Assembly (NCBI GenBank): GCA_035508435.1
Contig: DATJNA010000006.1
Coordinates: 1-64,000, forward strand
Length of the DNA: 64,000 bases
Direction: 5' to 3'
Origin: JASHVB01 sp035508435
GTDB taxonomy: Bacteria; Pseudomonadota; Alphaproteobacteria; Acetobacterales; Acetobacteraceae
A model generated the notes under the pieces. It had not been told where the DNA came from, searched no databases, and saw only the letters and a list, made by a program, of their open reading frames with translations. A program made the position numbers and the translations under genes. Positions 1-10,226 of the stretch are shown piece after piece (position 1 is the stretch's first letter; each line of letters starts with the position of its first letter).

Positions 1-11
1 GCCGGCGGGCC

Positions 12-56
12 GGCTATCGCGGCTGCCGCATCTCGCCCAGGATTGCCGCGATAGCC
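12..56. repeat. 11-bp perfect inverted repeat downstream of the CLC gene
   Basis: GGCTATCGCGG at 12-22 is matched by its exact reverse complement at 46-56, with a 23-nt loop. It lies about 45 bases past the stop of the leftward CLC gene, so it could act as a transcript-end hairpin, but there is no U-tract. A direct repeat of GCGATAGCCCCTGT (48-61 and 64-77) overlaps it. Confidence 0.5.
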
Positions 57-99
57 CCTGTCGGCGATAGCCCCTGTGGAGAATCCCGCTCGCCCGGTT

Positions 100-1407
100 T
101 CACCGCCGCGCGACCGCGGCGATGAATTGCTCCGCCATCGCGGCGTAGATCGGCTGCGGGCAGACCATGCGCGAGAACATCGTGCCCAGCGCCGAGGCCG
201 CCGACACCGCCACGGTCATCTCGATGTTATTTGTCATTTCCAACACGATCACCGCCGCGGTGACCGGCGACTGCACCACACCGGAGAAATACGCGGCCAT
301 GCCCAGCATGGCCAGAGCACTGATCGGCAGGTGCGGGAACAGCGGTACGAACCAATAGCCGAGGCTGGCGCCCACCGACAGCGACGGGGCGAAGATGCCG
401 CCGGGGATGCCCGACATGTAGGAAAGCACCGTCGCCGCCCATTTCAGCAACGGAAAGGTCGGCGGCAGCAGCATGGTGCCGTGCAGCGCGCCGCGCGCCT
501 CGCTGTAGCTGGAGCAGAACGCGAGGTCGCCGGACAGATGGCCCACCACGGCCAGCAGCAGGCCACAGAGCATGGCGAACAGTACCGGCTGGCGCTGCAT
601 CAGCCAGGCGAGACGGCGGGGGAATTTCGCTACAGGAATGGTCAGCACGCGGGCGAACGCGCCGCCGAGCAAGCCGCCCGCGGCGCCGATCAGCGGCACC
701 ACCGCCCAAGTGGTGCCCCACGGCATCGCCGCATGCACCGTGCCGAAATATGTGTAGTTGCCGACCAGCGCCAGCATCGTCATGCCGCTCAGCGCCGTGA
801 CCATCAACAGGCGTCGGCCGACATAGCCGGCGATGTGGTAGTGCGCCATCTCCTCGATCGCGAACACCGCGCCGGCGATCGGCGTATTGAACGCGCTCGC
901 GATGCCGGCCGCGCCGCCGCACAGCACCAACAGCCGCAGCAGCTCATGCGACGGCTTCAGTCCCCACCGCCCCACACTGTTCATTACGCTACAGGAAATT
1001 TGAACCGTCGGCCCTTCCTTGCCGATCGACGCGCCGCAGACGAAGCCCGCGAGTGTCAGCAGGATCTTGCCCACCGCAATGCGCCAGGACAGCATGGTGT
1101 CGGCGAATTCCATGCCGTCCATCTCGATCGCAGCCATCGCCTGCGGAATGCCGCTGCCTTGCGATCCGGGAAACACCTTGCGCGTCAGCAGTGCGACCGC
1201 GCCAAGGCCAAGCGGGCACAGTGCGAACACCACCAGCGGATGCGGCCCGGTGATATCGAAGAATACGTTGATGGCCTTGGTGGTGCCGAGGCCGAAGGCC
1301 ACCGAGATGGCACCGACGATCACGGCGCTGATGCAGAACAACGCGCGCTGGTGCCAGGCTTCGGAGACTGTGAAACGGCGGCGCCAGGGTTTTTTCTGCT
1401 TTGCCAC
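100..1407 (-). CDS. CLC-family chloride/proton antiporter
   Basis: A 435-residue integral inner-membrane protein of the CLC family, which exchanges chloride for protons or conducts chloride. The family selectivity-filter motifs are all present: GSGIP (84-88), GKEGP (129-133, with the gating glutamate E131) and GGIFAP in the C-terminal half. AIEEM at about 183-187 keeps the internal proton glutamate typical of antiporters rather than channels. The C-terminal QPIYAAM keeps the chloride-coordinating tyrosine. There is no CBS domain, so it is the short bacterial form. The start is a GTG and no clear ribosome-binding site is seen. It stands alone, with a possible hairpin after its stop. Confidence 0.93.
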   Translation of the reverse strand: MAKQKKPWRRRFTVSEAWHQRALFCISAVIVGAISVAFGLGTTKAINVFFDITGPHPLVVFALCPLGLGAVALLTRKVFPGSQGSGIPQAMAAIEMDGMEFADTMLSWRIAVGKILLTLAGFVCGASIGKEGPTVQISCSVMNSVGRWGLKPSHELLRLLVLCGGAAGIASAFNTPIAGAVFAIEEMAHYHIAGYVGRRLLMVTALSGMTMLALVGNYTYFGTVHAAMPWGTTWAVVPLIGAAGGLLGGAFARVLTIPVAKFPRRLAWLMQRQPVLFAMLCGLLLAVVGHLSGDLAFCSSYSEARGALHGTMLLPPTFPLLKWAATVLSYMSGIPGGIFAPSLSVGASLGYWFVPLFPHLPISALAMLGMAAYFSGVVQSPVTAAVIVLEMTNNIEMTVAVSAASALGTMFSRMVCPQPIYAAMAEQFIAAVARR

Positions 1408-1655
1408 GATGTCAATTTTCCAATTGGCAAATGATAACGCGCGGCGCGCCGAAGCATTGCCCGGCGCGCATGAGGCGCGATTTGGCGCAATTCATCAGGC
1501 AAGGCAACGTGGCGCCGGAGATGCCGTCCCCGTTGCGGCAGTAACTACTGCGTGGACGTCCGCTCCGCGAGGATGGGGTGTTCAGGAATGGCGCGACGAT
1601 CTCGCGCCCGTCATCGGTCGTCAGACCTCACGCCATGGCGCGCAACGATCCGGTT

Positions 1656-2507
1656 TCACTCCGCCGCCAACTGTCCCTCGAGGGCAAATTCCTTGATCGA
1701 CACCCGCCAGTGGATGCGATCCTCCTCCGGCGGATAATCGCCCGCCGCGCGGTGATAAGAGCATCGGTTGTCCCAGATCACGATGTCACCCACGCGCCAG
1801 CGATGGCGATACTCGCCATCGGGCTGGATCATATGGCTTTGCAGTTCATCGATCAGGGCATCGCTTTCGGCAGGATCGAGACCTTCGATCGCGACGATCT
1901 TGCCCGGATCGTAATACAGCGACTGCCGCCCCGTCTCGGGATGCGTGCGAATGATCGGGTGCATCACGGGCTGCCAGTCGCGATCCTCCGCATTCAACAG
2001 CGCGGTCTTCCTCCGCCGCCCGCCATAGGTGAACGCACCCATGCGTCCCGCCAGCCGGTGCTTCAGTTGCTTCGGCAGCGCGTCATAGGCGGCATAGCCG
2101 TTCGCGAACAACGTGTCGCCGCCGCGGCTGGGGATCGCCAGCGCGTAGAGCTGCGTCGCCTTGAACGGATCGGCATCATAGGCGCCGTCGGTGTGCCAGC
2201 CTTCGGCGCCGCGGCGATAGATCGCCTCGTTCAATCGCCCATCGGCGTCGAGCTTGTTGATGCCGAGCAAGGTGATCTCAGGGATCTCCGGATGGCGCGT
2301 GCTCTTGGACGGATGCGGCACCACCATGCCGAAGCGGCGGCTGTAGCGCAGGAAATCCTCGATCTTGAGCTCCTGGTCGCGCACCACCAGCACGTTGCGA
2401 TCCAGCCAGGCCTGGTAGATCGGCGCGAAACCGGCAGCGTCGAGGGTCTTCACATCGACGTCCGTCACCTCGGCACCGATCTGCTTTCCCAAGGGGCGGA
2501 TCTGCAT
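1656..2507 (-). CDS. TauD/TfdA-family Fe(II)/2-oxoglutarate dioxygenase
   Basis: A 283-residue protein of the TauD/TfdA family, normal length. These cytosolic enzymes couple decarboxylation of 2-oxoglutarate to hydroxylation of a substrate such as taurine, an aryloxyacetate or a carboxylate ester. The metal triad is visible: WHTDG with H105 and D107, and the distal histidine H252 in CSYHRA. An arginine shortly after (R264 or R268) is the likely 2-oxoglutarate anchor. No sulfonate transporter lies beside it, so the substrate cannot be named. It is transcribed leftward, about 250 bases upstream of the CLC gene, and probably stands alone. Confidence 0.9.
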   Translation of the reverse strand: MQIRPLGKQIGAEVTDVDVKTLDAAGFAPIYQAWLDRNVLVVRDQELKIEDFLRYSRRFGMVVPHPSKSTRHPEIPEITLLGINKLDADGRLNEAIYRRGAEGWHTDGAYDADPFKATQLYALAIPSRGGDTLFANGYAAYDALPKQLKHRLAGRMGAFTYGGRRRKTALLNAEDRDWQPVMHPIIRTHPETGRQSLYYDPGKIVAIEGLDPAESDALIDELQSHMIQPDGEYRHRWRVGDIVIWDNRCSYHRAAGDYPPEEDRIHWRVSIKEFALEGQLAAE

Positions 2508-2698
2508 GGCGGCTGGCCTCCTCGCGGTTCATCCGCCTGAGTGTCCGCCCTTTGTTCATTGCGGGCAAGGCTCCGTCTCGCGGCCGCGCGTTTGACGCAA
2601 GCCGCGATTCCTCGACTGTCGGTGAGAGTCCGCTTCTTGTAGCGGGGGCATTCGAAACGCAGTAGACTGAGCTGCGGAACGGTAGCGCAGGGACGCTG

Positions 2699-2917
2699 AT
2701 GCGAATCGTGCCCCCAATTCATATGCCGACCGCGGGGCTGGGACTGATCATAGGACTGGCGCTGGTTTGGTGGGTCCGGCCGGACACCTCGTCGGGGACA
2801 ACGTTCCTGCTGGTCGCGACGATGCTCGCGGCGTTCGCCGTTCGCGGCATGGTTCTTGGGTTGCGCGCTGTTCTCGGCAAGGCGAGATCGACGCACCGGC
2901 CGAGGCGATCGAAGTGA
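2699..2917 (+). CDS. Small two-helix membrane protein, first gene of the CHAT operon
   Basis: A 72-residue ORF with two predicted membrane helices (about 10-28 and 35-55) and a basic tail. I do not recognise the family. Support for it being real comes from its stop: TGA at 2915-2917 overlaps the GTG (2914-2916) at which the next ORF reads straight into a signal peptide. This suggests translational coupling. It would then be the first gene of a three-gene unit ending in the TPR-CHAT protein. A role in membrane anchoring is only a guess. Confidence 0.55.
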   Translation: MRIVPPIHMPTAGLGLIIGLALVWWVRPDTSSGTTFLLVATMLAAFAVRGMVLGLRAVLGKARSTHRPRRSK

Positions 2918-3690
2918 CATACCGCCGGCTCGCCTTCGCCGTGTGCGCCAGCCTCACCGTCTTGGCGGCTTTCCCCAGGCTGGCCGTTGCGCAGCAGGAC
3001 TGCGATCCGCTGAAGGATGTCCATTGCCGCCACCACAGGCACAGGGGCATCCATGCAGTTGAGCCCGCCGCGCCGGCGGCGAGACCACTGATCCCGGTTC
3101 GGGAGTACCTGAAGGCCACGGACATTCCCCCCTCCAGCGCCGGCGCTTATGGCATCGTTGCGTTCAGTTCAAAGGCGACGCCGGCGACGCGCGCCAAACT
3201 GATCATGGTCTGCCGTTCGTTCGTTGCGCATTTTCCGCCGAACGACACCGTTCCGGCGAGCGTTCCGGTGTCGGACCGGATGTTCACCGTATGGCCGCTC
3301 GACAATCCGCGCGCCGCGAAAGCTACCGCCGACGACTGCAACTACGTCGTCGATCACTACGATCTCTTCGCCGCCGAATCGGCGATTGGCGACGCAGAGC
3401 GTCAGCAGGCGAGCTTCAGCGGCGACGGTCCCTTCCTGATCGGGTGGTCGCCCTCGGATGCGCGCGGCAAACCGGACAAGCTCGTCCTCGTGGTGGACAT
3501 GTCAGAGGACAAAACCCAGAGCCAGATCGACCGCGAATTCACGTTCTGGAAGGACAAGATCGTAGAGGACCCGCAGCTCTGGCGCTCAGGCTTCTCGGTC
3601 GAGCGCTTCAGGATCGCGCTTCATGATTTTGCCGACGAGTATGGGAGCGATGTGCTGGCCTCGATCAAACTGGTGGGAATCACGCACTAG
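2914..3690 (+). CDS. Secreted protein of unknown function, coupled to a CHAT protein
   Basis: A 258-residue protein using GTG at 2914, which overlaps the stop of the small membrane ORF. The open frame extends further upstream, but only this start puts a classic signal peptide at the N-terminus: two arginines, the hydrophobic run LAFAVCASLTVLAAF, then a cleavage-like LAVAQQ. A GAGG lies about 8 bases before the GTG. The mature part has two early cysteines (CDPLKDVHC), a His/Arg-rich stretch and then a mixed soluble domain. I recognise no family. Its placement directly before a secreted TPR-CHAT protein suggests they act together in the periplasm, as substrate, inhibitor or partner. Confidence 0.65.
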   Translation: MTYRRLAFAVCASLTVLAAFPRLAVAQQDCDPLKDVHCRHHRHRGIHAVEPAAPAARPLIPVREYLKATDIPPSSAGAYGIVAFSSKATPATRAKLIMVCRSFVAHFPPNDTVPASVPVSDRMFTVWPLDNPRAAKATADDCNYVVDHYDLFAAESAIGDAERQQASFSGDGPFLIGWSPSDARGKPDKLVLVVDMSEDKTQSQIDREFTFWKDKIVEDPQLWRSGFSVERFRIALHDFADEYGSDVLASIKLVGITH

Positions 3691-3766
3691 CCGGCCTGAT
3701 ATGCCCGGCGAGAGCCGCCGCGAACCGGGCTCGATCGCCCCGGCGCAGTGAAAAAGGGAGGGGGGA

Positions 3767-6700
3767 ATGTCTTTGCAGTCCAAAGATGTTCACATTGATT
3801 CCGGAACGCCGCCTATGGCTTTCCCGAATGCGGTGCTTCACTCCCTCCTGCTCTGGGGCATGTTCGCCCTCCTCATCCTGGGACACGCGGCGCAGGCTCA
3901 GGCGCAGCGCGACTGGGTCGCCGAGACACGGCGAGAACTGGACGCGGGCCAGGCCAAGGCGGCGCTCGCCAGCGCGGAACAAGGCATCCGGGCGCTTGAG
4001 AAGTCCAGTCCGGTGAAAATCCTGCCCCTGTTGCTCGAGGAAGCGCAGGCCTACGAAAAGCTCGGCGATTTTCACAGCAGGGAAGGCGCGCTCAATCGGG
4101 CGACCGCGATCCTTCGGCGCGCGGTAAGCCTCGACAATCCCGGGGCCTACGATGCGGTCGGGTTCGTCTTCCTCGCCGCCGGAAGGACCGCCATGGACGT
4201 TCGCGATGTCCCGACCGCCATCGGGCATCTCGAAGCCTACCTGCAACTGGCCAAGGCCGCGGGCAAGTCCGACGACGATGTTTCCGGCGCCCTGGTCATG
4301 CTGGGCGTGCTCTACCAGGACGCAGGCCGCCTGCAGGATGCGGCGCAAATTCTGCAGCGAGGGTTGGTGGCGCTGCAGCGCTCCGGTCAATCGGACGACG
4401 ATGCGGTGCCCGCGCTTCGTGCCCTTGCCGAGACCTACGATGCTCTCGGCCAAATCCAGAAAGGCGGCCCATACGCGATCCGTCTCGTCGCTCTGCTGCA
4501 AAAGCGCATTCAGGCGAACCCGCAAAACGTCGATTACTACGACATCCAGACGCTGCTGGAGATATCGCCCTTGCTGAGGAAGCTCGGCCGGTTCGATACC
4601 GCCGAAGGTATATACCTGCAGGCGCTTGATCTCTATTCCCGGAACTTCGCGGATCGGCAAGGCGACGTCGCGATCATACGACTGAACCTCGGATCGCTCT
4701 ATGACAGCATGGGCCGGGAGGACGCGGCGGAGGCAGAATACAAGAAGGCAATTGCTCTCGCCGAGCAATTCCATGACAACGAAACCCTGGAGACCGTGCT
4801 GAGCAATCTCGGCGATCTCTATCGCCGCACCTCGCGCACGGACGAAGCGATTGCCACGCTCAAACGCGCACTTGACATCATCGAAAGCGACCCGGCCAAC
4901 AGCAACCCGGTCGGGCATGCCGAGGCCCTCGTCAACTATGCCCTGGCACTCCTGCAGACCGGGCAGTTCGATCGGGCGGCGCCCTATGCCGAGAAATCGC
5001 TGGCCATCCTGCAGCAGCGGTTTCCATCCGGTCATTATGATATCGGTTCCGTGCTGCAAGCGCTGTCCGACGTCCGTCGTCAGCAAGGACGGCTGAAGGA
5101 AGCGCTCGAGATCAACCAGCGCATCATCGACGAGAAGCTGAAGGTTGTCGGCGCCGACCACGAAGATGTTGCCCGCGCCTACAATAACCGGGGGATGCTG
5201 TTCAGCGACCTGGGGGATCACGCTCAGGCACTGGATTATCTCGCCAAAGCGGCGGCGATCTGGGATAGGAAGCTTCCGAACGGGCATGACGATCGGATCT
5301 CCAGCCATACCAATCTCGCCTTTGAGCTTCTGCGGCTGGGACGCAGGGAGGCAGCCGTCCGGGAGGCCAGACTCGGCGCCGAGCAAGCCGCCGCCGCAAT
5401 GCGCACCGCCTCGCAGGCACGCGCCTCGCCGAAAGCGTTCGACCTGTGGATCGGCGCCTTCGAACTGTTCCTGGCAAGCCGCTACGATGCCGCCGCCAAC
5501 CGGCAGCCGATTCCGCCCGAGGCGTTCGAGATGGCGCAATGGGCAACGAGTTCCGACGCCGCCTGGGCGTTGCAGCAAATGTCGGTGCGCCAGGCGGACG
5601 GCGCGGCCGACCTCCAGCAGCTCATTCGCAAGCGACAGGATCTGGTGAGCGAGCGAGACCAGGTCGGCTACACGGTGACCGCCGCCTTGTCCTCGCCCGC
5701 TCCCGATTCGACCGAGGCGGCGACCCAGCCAAGCCGGCGAATGCTCGAGATCGACGCCGAGTTGAAGACCCTCGACGCGACGATCGCGCAGCGATTTCCC
5801 AGGTTCGCGGATCTCGCCCTGCCGCTTCCGGCCAGCCTCACCGAAACTGCCGTCTTGCTGAGGGACAACGAAGCGCTCGTGCTGATCGTCGGGACGCGGG
5901 CGTTTCCGACCCTGCCCGGCGCGGTTCATGTGTTCGTGGTGACACGGACCGCGTCGCTCTGGGGGCGTTCCGAACTTGCCCCCGATGCACTCGTCCGCGA
6001 AGTCCAGACACTGCGCTGCGGGCTCGATGAAGCGGCATGGCGCGATCAGTCCTGCGCGACACTGACCGGGCACAGCTACACCGCGGCCGACCGTGACGCG
6101 GGACGGCGGCTGCCGTTCGACCACGCCCGCGCCTACAAGCTGTATCAGGCATTGTTCGGCAAGATGGCGGACCTGATCAAAGGCAGGCGCCTCTTGATTG
6201 TGCCGTCCGGGCCGCTCACCGAATTGCCGTTCCAGACCCTGATCACGGCGCCGCCGCAGAGCGACTCGGACGTCTCGGCCGCCTGGCTCGTCCGCGACCA
6301 CGCACTGACCGTGCTTCCCGCCGCCTCGTCGCTGCGCGCGCTCCGCGTTGTGTCGCGCCCGAGCGCGGCAACGAAGCAGATGATCGGTTTCGGCAATCCC
6401 TTGCTGGACGGCGATCCGAACAATCCCGATGACCGCAAGGACGCGGTCCTCGCGCTCAGGGCCCAGAGCTGCGCCGGGCCGACACACGGCCAGTTGTGGC
6501 TCGTGTCAGCCAGGGGCACGCATCGCGGACTGCCGCCGATCGCCACCGGCGGCACGTTTGCCGAGGCTGCTTTCATCCGGGCTCAGGCGCCGCTGCCTGA
6601 GACGGCGGAGGAGCTTTGCGCGGTCGCGCGTGCCCTCCGCGCGGATCCGGACGACATTCGGCTCGGTGCCCGGGCGACGGTACGGGAAGTCGAGGCCCTC

Positions 6701-7198
6701 AGTGAAAGCGGCCGGCTGGTCCACTACAGGATCGTCATGTTTGCGACACACGGCGCCCTCGCCGGCCAGATCACCGGGAGCAATGAGCCTGGCCTGATCC
6801 TCACGCCCCCCGCCGAACCGAGCAAAGCCGACGCCGGGTATCTTGCCGCCTCCGCCATCGCAGGCCTGAAACTTGACGCAGACTGGGTCATTCTCTCGGC
6901 CTGCAACACCGCGGCGGGTGGCGCCCGCAGCGCGGAAGCCCTGTCCGGCATCGCCCGTGCCTTCATCTACGCCCAGGCGCGCGGATTGCTGGTGTCCCAT
7001 TGGGAAGTGGATTCCGACGCCGCGGTGAAGCTGATCACCGGCACCATGAGCAAACTCACCAGCAATCCCGCGATCGGCTATGCCGAAGCCCTGCGCCAAT
7101 CAATGCTTGCCCTGATCGACGACGGCGTCGCGGAGGACGCGCAACCGTCTTATTGGGCGCCCTTCATCGTCGTGGGTGAGGGGGGAGCTTCCCACTGA
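3767..7198 (+). CDS. Exported TPR-CHAT protein (caspase-like peptidase family)
   Basis: A 1143-residue protein with three parts. Residues about 20-47 are a hydrophobic export signal ending in AQAQAQ. Residues about 50-570 are tandem tetratricopeptide repeats (several NLGSLY, NLGDLYRR and NNRGMLFSDLG helices). After an alpha-helical linker comes a C-terminal CHAT domain, residues about 810-1140. The putative caspase-clan dyad is H995 in FATHGALAG and C1046 in LSACNTAAGG. A strong GGAGG-type ribosome-binding site just upstream supports ATG 3767, although M17 would give a more usual signal peptide. TPR-CHAT proteins are common in Proteobacteria and mostly uncharacterised. The export signal predicts periplasmic action, unlike the cytoplasmic CRISPR-linked Craspase. 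It follows the secreted unknown by 76 bases. Confidence 0.88.
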   Translation: MSLQSKDVHIDSGTPPMAFPNAVLHSLLLWGMFALLILGHAAQAQAQRDWVAETRRELDAGQAKAALASAEQGIRALEKSSPVKILPLLLEEAQAYEKLGDFHSREGALNRATAILRRAVSLDNPGAYDAVGFVFLAAGRTAMDVRDVPTAIGHLEAYLQLAKAAGKSDDDVSGALVMLGVLYQDAGRLQDAAQILQRGLVALQRSGQSDDDAVPALRALAETYDALGQIQKGGPYAIRLVALLQKRIQANPQNVDYYDIQTLLEISPLLRKLGRFDTAEGIYLQALDLYSRNFADRQGDVAIIRLNLGSLYDSMGREDAAEAEYKKAIALAEQFHDNETLETVLSNLGDLYRRTSRTDEAIATLKRALDIIESDPANSNPVGHAEALVNYALALLQTGQFDRAAPYAEKSLAILQQRFPSGHYDIGSVLQALSDVRRQQGRLKEALEINQRIIDEKLKVVGADHEDVARAYNNRGMLFSDLGDHAQALDYLAKAAAIWDRKLPNGHDDRISSHTNLAFELLRLGRREAAVREARLGAEQAAAAMRTASQARASPKAFDLWIGAFELFLASRYDAAANRQPIPPEAFEMAQWATSSDAAWALQQMSVRQADGAADLQQLIRKRQDLVSERDQVGYTVTAALSSPAPDSTEAATQPSRRMLEIDAELKTLDATIAQRFPRFADLALPLPASLTETAVLLRDNEALVLIVGTRAFPTLPGAVHVFVVTRTASLWGRSELAPDALVREVQTLRCGLDEAAWRDQSCATLTGHSYTAADRDAGRRLPFDHARAYKLYQALFGKMADLIKGRRLLIVPSGPLTELPFQTLITAPPQSDSDVSAAWLVRDHALTVLPAASSLRALRVVSRPSAATKQMIGFGNPLLDGDPNNPDDRKDAVLALRAQSCAGPTHGQLWLVSARGTHRGLPPIATGGTFAEAAFIRAQAPLPETAEELCAVARALRADPDDIRLGARATVREVEALSESGRLVHYRIVMFATHGALAGQITGSNEPGLILTPPAEPSKADAGYLAASAIAGLKLDADWVILSACNTAAGGARSAEALSGIARAFIYAQARGLLVSHWEVDSDAAVKLITGTMSKLTSNPAIGYAEALRQSMLALIDDGVAEDAQPSYWAPFIVVGEGGASH

Positions 7199-7648
7199 GG
7201 CACTCCTTGGTGTGCGCAGCCGATTGAGGCTGGTGGTTGTCCCTATCCGGTTCGCGCCGGCGGACCCAGCCGCGGTCGGCGCACGATCGACGGCGGTTGG
7301 CAGCCTGTGGCAGCCTGCGTTAACCAAATAGGCACACTGGCGGAATATCCTGCCCAAGGCCGGCACCGCCAAACCGACGGTGGCGACCGGCAAACCCGAG
7401 GCGGGGACGGGCAAACCCAGGGCCGGGACCGGCAAACCCGATGCGGGGACGGGCAAACCCGCGGCGGGGACGGGCAAAACCAGGACCGGGACCGGCAAAC
7501 CCGAGGCTGGGAGCGGCAAGATGTCGGCCGCTGAACTCGCGGCGAGCGACGCAATCTTCCCCCACTGGACTCCTGCCTTCGTCTCCGGCTTGCACCATCG
7601 TCCACTCGCCAACATGATGCCGCCAAACTCAAGAGAGGCCTTGCCGAC
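7199..7648. other. 450-base gap holding a minisatellite, no convincing gene
   Basis: No recognisable gene. The central part is the 21-bp tandem repeat listed separately. An open frame (7380-7697, GTG start) runs through the repeat and into the amidohydrolase start, but its non-repeat part looks like no known protein. The last 20 bases carry the AGAGG ribosome-binding site of the amidohydrolase. Confidence 0.6.
7359..7526. repeat. Eight-copy 21-bp tandem repeat (minisatellite)
   Basis: Eight units of exactly 21 bp, with a conserved core GGCAAACCC flanked by GGGAC. In the one forward frame that stays open, each unit reads A-G-T-G-K-P-X, with X being E, R, D, A or similar. Outer copies are more diverged than inner ones, as expected from slippage or unequal exchange. 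Because the unit is a multiple of three, copy-number change would keep any frame. It could be a relic of a low-complexity lysine/proline-rich tail or a non-coding minisatellite. It ends 122 bases before the M20 amidohydrolase start. Confidence 0.9.
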
Positions 7649-8839
<1,191 letters not shown>

Positions 8840-8886
8840 GCGGCGGCAGGTCTGTCGCTGCGAACCGACCGCGCCGCTGAACGGCC

Positions 8887-9870
8887 GTGCGCATCTGCGT
8901 TTTCGGCGCCGGCTCGGTCGGCGGCTATCTGGCTGGCTTCCTGGCACAGGGCGGCGCCGACGTATCGGTGGTGGCGCGCGGCGCCCACCTCGCGGCGATA
9001 CGTGCCGATGGCCTGCGGGTCGAAACCCCTGAGAACATCGTCATCGCGCGCCTTCCCGCCAGCGACGACCCGGCGGACCTGGGGCCGCAGGATGCGGTGA
9101 TCGTCACCGTGAAGGCACCCGCCTTGCCGGACGTCGCAGCGCGCATCGACCCTCTGTTGCGAGACGATACGCCGGTCGCGTTCGTCATGAACGGCGTTCC
9201 CTGGTGGTATTTCCACCGCCATCGCGGGCCGCGGGATGGCCAGCAGATCTCGCGGCTCGATCCTGGCGGGGCGTTGTGGCAAAGCGTCGGCCCGCACCGC
9301 GCGATCGGCGGCATCTTCTGGCCTGCTTGCTCCACGCCAGCGCCCGGCGTGGTGCGATTGCTCAGCGGGTCCAGCCTCGGCACGGTGTTCGGCGAGCCCG
9401 ATGGCTCCACCACGCCGCGCATCACCGCTCTGGCCGCGGCGTTCCGTGCCGCGCACCTGCCGGTGTCGATCGCGCCCGACATCCGCACGCTGATCTGGCA
9501 GAAGCTGGTGTTCAATCTCAGCGCCGGCCCGATGTGTGTGCTGACCGAGACACCTGTCGCCGCAACGCATACGGAGCCGGCGCTGATTGAATGCTCCACG
9601 CGCATGGTGGCGGAGGCCGAGGCGGTGGCGCGCGCGATGGGGATCACGCTCGATCTCGACATGGCGCGGATCGTCGCCACCAACACCCGTTTGCAGCACC
9701 AGCCCAGCATTCTCCAGGATTTGCAGGCGGGGCGGCCGATGGAGATCGACGCGCTCTACCGCGTGCCGCTGGACATGGCGCGGCTCGCGGGCGTGGAAAC
9801 TCCCATGCTGGATCTGCTGGTTTCGCTGATCAAGGTGAAGGCGCGGGCGCGTGGGCTGTACGCGGGGTGA
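8887..9870 (+). CDS. 2-dehydropantoate 2-reductase family protein (PanE/ApbA-like)
   Basis: A 327-residue NADP-dependent ketoacid reductase-like protein. The N-terminal Rossmann motif is MRICVFGAGSVGGYLAG, with the VARG that follows beta-2 in PanE proteins and VTVKAPALP after beta-4. The C-terminal helical domain has the family KLVFNLSAGPM segment, where the lysine is the probable catalytic residue. The start is GTG, just before the Rossmann strand. Family members include true PanE (pantothenate pathway) and many paralogues acting on other 2-oxoacids. Sitting after an amidohydrolase rather than panB/panC, this one is more likely a paralogue. Confidence 0.88.
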   Translation: MRICVFGAGSVGGYLAGFLAQGGADVSVVARGAHLAAIRADGLRVETPENIVIARLPASDDPADLGPQDAVIVTVKAPALPDVAARIDPLLRDDTPVAFVMNGVPWWYFHRHRGPRDGQQISRLDPGGALWQSVGPHRAIGGIFWPACSTPAPGVVRLLSGSSLGTVFGEPDGSTTPRITALAAAFRAAHLPVSIAPDIRTLIWQKLVFNLSAGPMCVLTETPVAATHTEPALIECSTRMVAEAEAVARAMGITLDLDMARIVATNTRLQHQPSILQDLQAGRPMEIDALYRVPLDMARLAGVETPMLDLLVSLIKVKARARGLYAG

Positions 9871-10226
9871 CCAGACGAGGGACAGAGGCCAACATAAGGA
9901 TAATGATGCGGATACGCGCAAACCGCCGCCGATAAACCGGAACAATACGGTGCCGATTGGAGTGACGCAGCGTGGCATCGACGACAACGCCGTCTCACGT
10001 TGCTGCGAGAGCGGCACTCCGCAGCGCCAACAGCTTCGCGGCCGTCGCGTTCATCTGCGGCATTGCGTCAGGGATCTTGCTGGAATCCCGACACCATGAT
10101 GATTGCGGCTGGCCCGCCAGAGTCGGCGTGCAGATGCGCCGGTCCGATCAAACCTGCAATCGGAGCCGTTACCCCTGTTGCCCAATTGACCTATCAAGGC
10201 CTGGGGACCAAGCAGCGGAGCCAGCC
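9871..10226. other. 356-base gap without a recognised gene
   Basis: I see no recognisable gene or repeat. The frame of the DUF1801 gene stays open back to about 9972, but that N-terminal extension has no protein-like character. The clear ribosome-binding site and the family N-terminus both place the start at 10227. Confidence 0.5.

Noticed and set aside
3680..6487. 935-codon leftward open frame opposite the TPR-CHAT gene
   Set aside because: It is an antisense shadow in GC-rich DNA: Arg/Gly/Gln/His-rich with no domain, while the rightward frame shows TPR and CHAT motifs.
3767..7198. Craspase-type CRISPR-linked CHAT protease
   Set aside because: There is no gRAMP/Cas7-11 gene or CRISPR array nearby, and the protein has an export signal.
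7359..7526. CRISPR array
   Set aside because: The 21-bp units abut directly without unique spacers.
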